64,000 nucleotides of DNA from Mytilus galloprovincialis. Taxonomy: Eukaryota > Mollusca > Bivalvia > Mytilida > Mytilidae. The stretch is taken from the NCBI RefSeq assembly GCF_965363235.1, contig NC_134843.1, forward strand, positions 65,883,865 to 65,947,864, written 5' to 3'. Shown piece after piece: positions 1 through 10,800 of the stretch. The translations under genes and the position numbers were made by a program. Numbering within the stretch: the stretch's first letter is position 1; each line of letters opens with the position of its first letter. Below the pieces are notes generated by a model. It worked only from the letters and a program-made list of their open reading frames with translations. It was not told the origin of the DNA and did not search any database.

Positions 1-59
1 TTTTCAATGTATCTATTACATAGTAATGCAAAACAATAAGATATCAAGTCGACGACATG

Positions 60-215
60 GTTCTTATCGGGGCCTTTTATAGCTGACTATGCGGTATGGG
101 CTTTGCTCATTGTTGAAGGCCTTACGGTTACCTATAATTGTTAATGTTTGTGTCATTTTGGTCTTTTCTGGATAGTTGTCTCATTGGCAATAATACCACA
201 TCTTCTTTTTTATAT
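60..215 (+). repeat. Dispersed mussel repeat, family R1
   Basis: A block of about 150 bp beginning near the motif 'cggggccttttatagctgac' and ending in 'accacatcttctttttt'. It recurs nearly unchanged at 14,650-14,795 and 39,505-39,660 on the same strand. No coding potential is seen. It is one of the dispersed repeats I associate with mussel genomes; the transposon class is not clear from the sequence. Confidence 0.75.
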
Positions 216-1650
216 ATAGTATCTATAAGTTGGATGTAGAAAATGCATAACCTCCGATTTTTTTTTAACACGGACGGAGAACATATCAATCTTATAGTTC
301 AGAAATTTTCGTGTCTGCCCTTCCATTATGTGAATCAAGAAAAAATTCCCCAAAACAGGTAACGATTGTATCGAAAAGAGAAAAATCGAGTGCACCGTTT
401 TATGTTAGGGCATGTTTGGATGTATATTTTGTCTTTAAAACGTGCAAAGCAAGAGTATTTTATATAGCTTCTCGCTTCAGATTCTATCATTATTATATAT
501 CAAAGCTACAGGTTGACTTTATAACGTAAAAAAATGACAGTACGAAAAGATGAAATATATGGGTCAAGTGAGATACCTATCTAATGAATCACAAAAACAG
601 AGTAGGTGTGTTCGAATAGCTATTTTTTTCTAAAAGTACTTGACGACAGTCTTTTAATTTGGATGATGAAAATGGATATCTTCGAAAAAATATGATTTTC
701 TTGTGTGTGATAACTAGGGTTTATAATCTTCAACCACTAAAATTGTTTAGTCTGCCCTTCCACGAAATATTTAATAAGAATTTTTTTAAATGCTTAAGAA
801 TTTTCAAAAATTCCATCTGACATCCAAACAGACAATATTTTTAAGTTGAATCAATGCAGACAAGATCATTAACTAATGCTCATTAGCTAGCAGATACATT
901 TGTCTTTTAAAATATAACTGACATATAACGATCGATCGTTATGGTGCTATGTGGATAAATTTATCAGTTTTCAAGAGCAAAATTGGCAGAGCGTCATCCC
1001 TACAATGGCTGCCATTTCTACGATTGTGAGCATGAACTGGCGTAATGGGGACATAATTTTGAAGAAGAAGAATCCTGACTGTATGAATAACATTTCTGTA
1101 TACATTGTATATACAAATTGACAACGTTCCGCCTTGTGATACGCTTTTCGTACAATACTATTTTAAGGATCTACTTTGCTGGAGCTCACCTCTACTAGTT
1201 TATTCGAATGATATTTTCAAAATATTTCTGTTATTTTATTTGCACGACAAAATGAAAGACGATTTAATATCAATGGGTGTACATGCATTTTTTTTTTGCA
1301 TTTTTAAAATGTGTATTTATTATATGTCATTAAAAGGAATCCCAGAAACAAAAAAAAATCTTATGTCGAGCAGTTGAACTGTGCACCGCATTTTTTTCAT
1401 TATGCTTGTAAGGTGTCATTTTATTGTGCTTTTGTAGCATGTTTTCCCTTCCTGTTCATTTGCATGTCTTTTGGCAAATTCATTTTAAAAATTAAACACT
1501 GTAAAAAAGATACATATGGTAATCTTTGCATTTGAAGCACGTCTTATTTTCTTCTACCTATAGGATAAAACTCTCATATTAATATGTGTATACCAACACG
1601 ATTAATCATTTGATACAAAAAGATAGTTATATAAATACGGATATTTCTTA
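216..1650. other. AT-rich stretch without recognisable gene
   Basis: Only short ORFs without homology-like composition occur on either strand. No splice-bounded exon, RNA gene or terminal inverted repeat was recognised. Confidence 0.5.
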
Positions 1651-1654
1651 GAAT

Positions 1655-1995
1655 TGAGGGTCATCCTTTAAAAGTTACGGTCATCATTTACAAATTACGG
1701 TCATCTTAAAAGCAGTTACGGTCAGCCTTGTTATGAATCGCTGATTCTGTTACGGTCATCTCGATTGTGATTTACGGTCATCTTGGCGATTTTTTCAAAT
1801 CGAATTTCCCGTTTCATGCACATTTCTCAGAAGTAATTAGTGATTTCCGAGTGATTCTTTTATAAATTTACATCGTTTCAATGTATGATTTGTAAAGAAA
1901 ATGATATAGAAACACTTTAACAGACAATACAGAAACTGACCTAATTTTTCATCCGACATCTTGGGATGACCGTGAATGCAGTTACGGTCATCAGC
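1655..1995 (+). repeat. Cluster of TTACGGTCATC motifs
   Basis: The 11-mer TTACGGTCATC or a close variant occurs six times within about 130 bp (around 1,674 to 1,780) at irregular 20-30 bp spacing. It occurs once more at 1,981, where it forms a hairpin with GATGACCGT at 1,965 (9-bp stem, 10-nt loop). This is a short motif array; its function is unknown. Confidence 0.7.
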
Positions 1996-2033
1996 TTTAC
2001 CCCAGTGGAGATGAGAGATCGGTTTTTAATCAG

Positions 2034-2105
2034 ATTGACTAAAAGTCATGCTATTATATAAACTAAAAGTCATGCATTATATAATCTAAAAGTCATGCCA
2101 TTCAA
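2034..2105 (+). repeat. Short tandem repeat, about 26-bp unit, three copies
   Basis: The phrase 'ctaaaagtcatgc' followed by an AT-rich stretch (ttatataat type) is repeated three times in a row. No gene is associated. Confidence 0.7.
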
Positions 2106-3029
2106 AACAACTTTGATCTATCATACTTATTTGAATAAGAAGTTACAATGAATAAATTGTATTATTGTCTGGGTGACAATTTATTAAATCTGAATCAATT
2201 CACCGTTTTAAAATCTAGAGAAGTTTTGTTTTGGTTCCCTTGTGTCGTAAAATCTCAATGGTCAATCGGTCAGGAAAAGAATATATGTATCGACTATAAG
2301 CAAGCGAGAAAAAGTTAAGGTCATGATAATAATGTAACAAACCAATCATAACATTTCGTATTCAATTTTTAAAATAATTCTCAGACTGCTTTCTATCAGG
2401 AAATAGCTACAATTGAATATCAATAAATAGTGGAAATGAAGAATGAACAACATGTCACCTTCATGATGAATCACGTTTCCACAACAAATTGCACAGGTTA
2501 ATCAAAGAAACACTTGATTGTAATCGTGTTTTCATGATCATATCAAAACATGTAGTGATAAGTATTGAATGCTTCGTTTTGGTAATTTCATAGCTTTGTA
2601 AAAGCGTTGACTGTGAGCATATATGTCAGAATAAGCCGCTTCAGGGCTTCATACAAAATATATTTCGGTCAAAACTTAAGCTTTATCGTAATGAAATTCC
2701 TAAAATAAGCTTAATTACTTATAACTCCATGATTTTTCTAAAGCTTTCAATTCTTAAGTAAGAAAATATGTCAAATTGATTGATACAAAACTGTAATAAC
2801 CTTTAAAGCACTTACTTGTCAATGAATAAGATAAACGCTTTATATACGGGTGGAACAATTATTATGAAGGTATAACAGTTTTTTTGGTAGAGTCCCATAT
2901 TTTATGCTTTTCTCATGAAGGTTAAAACAGAAACGCGATCGCCGTTTAGCAGTATAAGGAAGCAAAATTATACACAGTCGACCTACTTGAAAGGCCTACC
3001 TCGTATAAATCCGACAACCAATTTGGAAT

Positions 3030-3235
3030 GTCAAAGATAAGATGTGAGTGCCAATGAGACAACTCTTCATCCAAATAACATTTTTTTTAAAAAGTCAACC
3101 ATTATAGGTCAATTTACAGTCTTCAACACGGAGCTCTAGACTCACACCGTACAACAAGCTATAAAGGGCCCCAAAATTACTTCTATAAAACCATTCAAAC
3201 AGATAAACCAACGGTCTATTATACATATGTTACTG
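3030..3235 (-). repeat. Dispersed mussel repeat, family R2
   Basis: Contains 'gtgccaatgagacaactctt', 'caacacggag' and 'aaagggcccc' in the order seen again at 44,425-44,625. It appears in reverse complement at 5,672-5,860 and 28,540-28,790. No coding potential. Confidence 0.7.
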
Positions 3236-3400
3236 TATACAATTCCTTTCAGAGCGTGTCAATTAGTTACATGTTATAATTTTATAACGATTAACAAGAA
3301 TCTGCAGAGGTCATTTACCTTTATTTTAACATATTTCCAATGCACACTGTTATTGTACATTTGTAACAATCAAGGAAAATATTAAGGATTTACACGTTAC

Positions 3401-3575
3401 TTTTCTAGAGTTTAACTTTTTTCCTAAGATGATTTTGGAGTTTAAATGACTATGATAAAGCCATTGATGAAGAAAAATGATATGGTGGTGCATGGATACT
3501 TCAAAGTACACTACTTCAATCATTTTGTTCATTTTTCGTGACAATTTTCGGGCTGTCATTAGTATTGACAAAACA
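3401..3575 (-). CDS. Candidate seventh exon of the ZU5-like gene
   Basis: On the minus strand an open stretch of 58 codons is bounded by an AG (…gaatcag) and a GT donor (…agaaaa|gtaacg). The upstream exon ends two bases into a codon, and one base from this exon completes it, so the phase fits. The acceptor's pyrimidine tract is weak and the peptide (rich in H, K, M and I) resembles nothing I know. It could be a chance ORF. Confidence 0.3.
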
Positions 3576-4554
3576 CTGATTCTCAATTAAATATTTGTCT
3601 TACTTTCATTAAAGATGATTTTATCATCCACAAACCACGAACGTCAAAATCATTTAATCGCGTACATGGCGTAGTGGAATTAACTATATTTGGATTCTTA
3701 TAAATTCTATATACAACTTTTGGACTAGTTTAAATCTCGGTCTATTTCTGAAATTTATTCTTACATACTTTTGATTTTTTTAACCCTGTATGCTAACATT
3801 GCCTATGTAAATTTTAAAATTGTTTGTATGCACATTGAACGACAAATTTATGTGACGTATACAAATTTTCTGACGTCAGACACTCAATTCAATAAATGTG
3901 TTCGTAGATATTTTTGTGTTCTTTTAAATTGTTCCTTTTAAAATTGTTAAACGATGATGACTGATGTACCCATATTTTTACTATTTTATTTATTGTGTCT
4001 GTTTATTTAACGCATCAATGTAAATATAACGGATTTTGATGAGACTGTCGTTCAAGTGAGAGGGTTAGCGCTATAGAACCAGGTTACCATGCTGTTAATT
4101 CCGTAAATTTGTGATTGCCCTCTCTTTCATTTATAGTAAAAAGCAAACTATTTCGACTTCTTTTGTATAAATGATTGAAAAATATACATTAATTTATCAA
4201 TAATTGTGAAAAGAAAGAATGGATTTGGAAAAATCATTTCTGTGTACACCGCACTTCATTCCTCGGCATGCTGGCTGGTGCTACTGGCCGGTTAAGTTAT
4301 GGCATTAACAAAGAAATCCTTAAAACTACCTATTGTCCGTACACAATATTTTTAACATAGTTTAGTTTGATTGTAATATATTCAAATTCATTGATATTTC
4401 CACTTTTATCACATGTTTCAGAAATGAGCAAGAAACGAGTTTCATCGAGACTGAAACATCCGAAAAACACATCTTTTAAAGGTTGATATTTTTACCAAAA
4501 AAAATATAACTTCTGTAACAATGTTCAATAATCATCCACACAAACACAACTTAC

Positions 4555-4826
4555 CCATCATAACCTTTGACTTTATACAATATCTCATCATTAACTATTT
4601 TGACATCCATTTTCATAATAAATATACGATTATCTCTGAAGCCAATCAGCCGAGGCTCCAAACCTGATGTTCTCGAAAATTCTGGTAAGGGGAAAGATAG
4701 GTATATAGGTGTTTTCAAAGATTTCCTCGCAAATTTCATGCATATTTTGTCGCTGACTGCCATCAACAACTTTGGCTTCCACTTAGGTAGAGATTTTTTT
4801 ACACTTGTAATTGCTGGTCGGAATAT
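4555..4826 (-). CDS. Exon encoding second half of ZU5-like region
   Basis: The acceptor 'gtttttcag' and donor 'tgatgg|gtaagt' enclose 272 nt in phase with the preceding exon. The peptide carries 'KTPIYLSFPLPEF' and 'EPRLIGFRDNRIFIMKMDV'. It ends two bases into a codon, so the protein continues downstream. Confidence 0.75.
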
Positions 4827-7800
4827 CTGAAAAACATATTTTAAAGTATCATTTAGATATGTATGTCAATATTACCACGTTTTGATAGTATACATTTAGT
4901 TAAATCACTTCATTGATTGCGTTAAATCTGACAGCTTGAGGAAAAACTATTTCAGGACTAAGTTTAACAAGTTTAAACAAGACCAGAAGTTTTCATTAGT
5001 GAATTATGTCGCTCTGTCATTTATTTTCTTTCCTCCAACCCGGCAAATGTATCATTAGCAAGTTGGATATTCAATTGTAGATACTTTTTGAATTTTCTAC
5101 ATGAAGTATAGTTATGTTTACGTTTTACTTCAATCTATATCAGTATGTACGCCGACATTGTATAACTTGCTACATTGTATATCTCGCGAAATTGAAGACC
5201 CATTGTGGCCTTCGGCTGTTGTCTGCTCTATGTTCGGGTTGTTGCTGCTTTGACACATTCCACATTTCCTTACTCAATTTGATTACTCAATACAAACTTA
5301 TTTTTATTTACCTGTGTACTTGATCTTGTTTGGCAACATTTTGTCAAAGGTTTTGGTTCTCTTTCTGATATTGTCTTTCATCTAATTCCCTTGTTTTATA
5401 AATTTTGTATATACCTTGTGTCATAGATCAAATGTATTCCTTCAGTGTATTTTCACTTGTTTGTGGTTATATGTCTTATGATTGAGTTAAACCATTTCAA
5501 TCGATATTTTCTGGTGTGTCTTTCTATGTTGTGAAATATTACTGCTTTTTACAGGTTGGGTGATTTTCGGCGCCCGATGCATTTGTTTGCACCAGCACTA
5601 AAAAATACCCTGATGTTAAGTGTTTGTCATTTGTTGATGTGGTTCATAAATGTTTCCCGTTTCTCTTTTTTTATAAAGATAAGACCGTTTGATTTCCAGT
5701 TCGAATGGTTTTACATTCGTCATTTGTGCCCCTGTATAGCTTGCTGGTGTCAATGCTCTGTGTTTAAGACCGTACTTTGACTTATTATGGTCTACTTTTA
5801 CTAGCTGTGACTGGATGGAGATTAATCTCATTAGCACTCATACCATATCTTCTTATATAACATCTCCATGCCTCATATATCATGTACTGCAGTACGCCGC
5901 TAGATTAAAACTGACGTGGAAAGGTAACACATGCCCACCGAAAGCTTTACTTTTGTGAAGCCCCGGTGGGCATGTGTTACCTTTCCACGTCAGTTTTAAT
6001 CTAGCGGCGTACTGCAGTACATGATATATGAGGCATGGAGATGTTATATAAGAAGATATGGTATGAGTGCTAATGAGATTAATCTCCATCCAGTTACCTT
6101 TCCACGTCAGTTTTAATCTAGCGGCGTACTACAGTATATGAGATATAAGGCATGAAGATGTTATTGTTACAGATCAGCTAAATTATCTATAGTAAAGGAT
6201 CCTACAAATTAATGTAAGATACAGTCACAGAAAATAATTATATTCATAAGTACGTCTGAGTCAGTGACAACCCTACAACAGATGTATCTATCGGATCGCT
6301 ATCAATGATGGTGATACATGGCTGTGTACATAATGGATATACAACTCGTCTAAACATCAACCCAACATTGTTAGAACTGTAAATTTGCTTTCGCAAATTT
6401 TTGGTTCTTCCCTCGCCGGGATTCGAACCCATGCTTCTGTGATATCGTGACACCAAATCGCCTGCACTGCAGCCGTCCCGCTAGACCACACGACATATAT
6501 AACTTATTTTAGGAGGGTTTATTGCCCGATTATATTTTTTTTCAATTTGAATATACAGAGCTTTGCTGTACACTATCATAATTATCAAATACTTGTAGAT
6601 CCCAACCATAAAGATGAAACAGAGAGGAGAAAATGATAATTATGTTAAAATATTTTTACATCGAGAATACCAACAGAAATTTAAATATATACGTTTAAAA
6701 AGGAGAACTATCATTTTTGAACGTTTGATATGACATGAGTAGGTTAAGGTAAATAAATTCATTTTACATGTTATGACATCTTTAAGTTTTCAAATTCTCG
6801 AAATTTTCGAAATACTAAGGCTTTTCTACCTAAGGGATAGATTACCTGAGCTGTATTTGGCAAAACTTTTAGGAATTTTGGTCCTCAATGATCTTCAACG
6901 TCGTACTTTGTTTGGCCTTTTTTACTTTTTGGGATTCGAGTCTCACTGATGAGTCTTTTGTAGACGAAACGCGCGTCTGGCGTTTATACAAAATTTAGTC
7001 CTGGTATCTATGATGAGTTTATTTACAAAAAAGGGGCAAAAGATATAAATGTTCTGAAAACATTCAACTATGTGCTGATATGTTTTACCGTTTAACTAAT
7101 GCTTTTAAATTTTAATATAATTATTATAATGACAAAATGCAGGTCAAGTCTTATATTGATGATTTTCTTTGTTTACCTCTCAAAATTATCTATGATCCTG
7201 TTTGATTGGAAAATGAAACTTGATGTCGTTTTCGTACAACAACATATGAACCGGTCAACCAATGATTTTCAAATTCTAATATGTTGTTAGTTCATAGTTG
7301 AAATATAAAAATTATCTTTAAAAAAAACTACCTGATATGTTATGTCCCTGTTCTGTCTAAAGCTGATTGGCGGAATATGCATAACATATTTACCATCAGT
7401 TCCTGTGTTTAAAGTTAAACCACATGGCTGTACATTCTGCGATACTTGTTTTGGTTCGGATTTAATACAGAAACTGCTCATTTGGTAGCATGGAAATATG
7501 AAAAAATTATCCTGCAATAAAACTGCTCATAGTAAATTCGCGTTTTTTAAAAACTTAGAATTATAATTGTTGATACCAAACCATTAACTATTATTAAAAA
7601 GACTTTTTTCATAATGTTTTAACAGCAATAGGTAAACCGCAGCGCAAACAAGGAAAACCAACAGTAGAACCATTTCTATTTATGCATGCATCCCCCATTA
7701 CACGTTTTAGTTATATAATTCCTTAAACCAAAACAGAAAGGACACGCAGATCATTAAATGCAACGTCCCGTTAACGTTCCATCGTAGGTGTGACATTAGA

Positions 7801-10800
7801 AAAGTTATACCTAACTGTATGTCCATCTTCTTGGCTGATGTTGGTTGTTGTCTTTAAGAGAAATGCAAACCTGTAATTGTGCTTGTCCCTTTTCGTTTAA
7901 TGTCGTATCAAGAAACTGTGTATGTTTTAGTGGAAATATTTGCTAGAATTTCGACCAAACTACAGCAGTAATGAAACATCAGCAAAATGGATTTTTATTT
8001 GGCAAACAATCTTACACATATTTAAACAGATTTCTCTACAATTGTACTGTTAAATACAGAAACAATACAAATAGTGTAACAACAACTGGACATATAAAAA
8101 CATGCAAGACATATAGCAGGTTTTACACTATGAATCTCAAATTCGTATAAAAGTCTTCAACATGGCTCTAAGCTCGCACATCAAGACGGCTTCTAGCTCA
8201 AGTTTTAGTGGATTTTTTTGTTAGATGTGGATTATTTTTGCATTGAAGAAAACAGTGCTAGGTAATATTAATCAAATGAAATTTAACAGACACTGTCATA
8301 AATTGTCCGTCATTCTCGATGTTATAAATACAGAAACAATACAAAATATACTATCTAGTAACTGTATATCAAATTAGATTCATAGCTTGCAATAGTGTCT
8401 AGTCTTTTTGTGATTATTTGTAAACACCTGTCTGTTGCGAAAGACAGTATGTTAAATAGTTCAAGGTTTCTTTTGATTACTTCATTATTGGCCTATACTT
8501 CTCATCTCAGTTATTTCAATTTGTCCAATTTGAAGCTTCTGAAATATATCGAATGAATAACTGTTACAGGATATACCAATAAATATTTAGGTACATCAAA
8601 ACACATCGACCACAAACACCTGAATAGAACAAGCGACAACAACAAGCAACAACTAACATAGATGTCAAGACTTGGTACAGACACAAAATGTGTGAGTGTA
8701 ATCTCTCTTTACGTGCGCACAAATTCCTAATATTAGACTCTCAAACAGACTTTAGTGATACCAAAAATGAATTAATGGTGTCTAATGAATACCTCCAATT
8801 TAGCTTCAGCTTCTTTCCAATTGCTGTCTTTGCCGACCCCAACACTAAAAGCTACAACAAACTTTGCATCTGTTGTAAAATTGGCAGACATGTTCTTTCC
8901 ATCGACAGGAACTCTGAACATACTACTGTTACTCATGGCTTGGCTGAAAGGAAAGTTAAATAATGTCTTGCTTTCTTGTCCTTCTCTCTTTTTCCTTGAA
9001 ATTATTTTGAAGATATCAGATGAAAACTTCTTTTCATTATTGAATAGGTTTTTAAATTGATTCTCATTTCTATCACTCATATTCCATTTGATTGTTGTAA
9101 AACGACGTAAATTGCTACTATAATGTAACGTCGTCCACAATTTAATTCCATTACCCATATCAAGTTCTACTCTGTCTTCCTTTCTATCACTAAAAGGAAC
9201 CAAAAGTTCGCTGTCAGTGGTCAAACTGTCTAAATCAGATGATAGATTGATGCTACTTACAAAACTACAAGATGAGGAAAAGTCTTGCATGTTATCATCT
9301 TCGTCAGATAAGGCAAAGTCTTGCATTTTATCATCTTCGTCAGATAAGGCTGATTCGAAGTCATTAAGTTTATCATCCTCATCTGTATCTTCATAGTCTG
9401 TTCGATCTCCGTTTTCACAACTTTTGTCATCACTACTTCCGTTATCACTTGAAGCTATACTTTCGTTCAGGCTAACTTGAGAGTCCCTGAATTAAAAAAA
9501 AGTTTGAGTATTCTTAAAAAGCACTAAAAGTCAAATGTTTTATTTTTCGGCTTTTCCAAAAAAAATCTTTTTCACCGGTTTATTTACACAGAAAAATTTG
9601 CTCAAAAATATCTGACAAAAAGACTTCCAACGTTGTTATGACAAAATTGCTCTTTTATTTAAAAAAAAACAAAACTGCTAAAAGAAACCATGTATGATTA
9701 ACATATAATGTGTTTTCAAAGTCTGTAAATATGCAAGTGAGGCGAAATTAAATTACCAAAAGGGCATTCAAAATCATAAGTCTAAAACAAAATGACAAAA
9801 TCATAGAAAAAAAAAACAACGTCGAAAGGAAACAACAAACAGTACACAAAACAAAACATAGAAAACTAGAAACTAAGCAAAAACAACGCCACAATCTTGG
9901 TGGTACGTTTTATACGGTAGGTCACATTTGATAAAAAGACGGCGGCGTTATGGTCACAACAATGAAACATTTCTGTCGTCTTCAAGTATAAGTAAAATCA
10001 CACTACAAAAAGAGATTTAATAAGGATTTCTATACAAAAAAATCTGCATTTGTATGACTACTATTAAACTTTCTTTTTGATGAAAGTTCTACTTTTAGTT
10101 ATTTTTTTTATCACTTACTTTTATAAGATGTTCAAATATTCGAAACAATAAATTGTTCTTTCCGCAGACACATATTGCTGCATAACCTTACCTTGAGTAT
10201 GTTGTACCAAAGTCATGTATCAATGATGAGGTTTTGCAATCTGTAGGTCGATGCTACGTTTGGATTACTTTTCTACCCGAGACTCATCACTTTTGTATTG
10301 ACATGTTTACTTTCTGTGAGTTTGATGATTATTTGAAACACTACGGTTTTTTTCTATGCGCAGGCAAATATTTGTTATTAGAGTGATTATGAAAATAACA
10401 CAAAGTTGACTGCTGTACCTCTTTTTTTACATTTTATATTATTATGTATGTTTGCTTTGATTGCCCACCGTTGTGAATATAATAGAATATTATAAGACTG
10501 TCATATATGTGAGAAATTAAGCTAGCTTTAAAACTAGTTTGAATCTACCATTTTCTACACAAGAAAATGCCTGGACCAAGTCAGGAATATCACAGTTGTC
10601 TAGATTCGTTTGATTTGTTTGAGCTTTTGATTTTGCGATTTGATTAGGGACTTTCCGTTTGACATTTTCCTCGGAATTCAGTATCTTTGTGATTTTACTT
10701 ATTACTATTGTTATTGCCAGATTTTACTTATAATGTAAATGCAAAACGTTTATGGCGTATTCAACTATACCCCTGGCATCTTCGATGCGTTTCTTCTATT

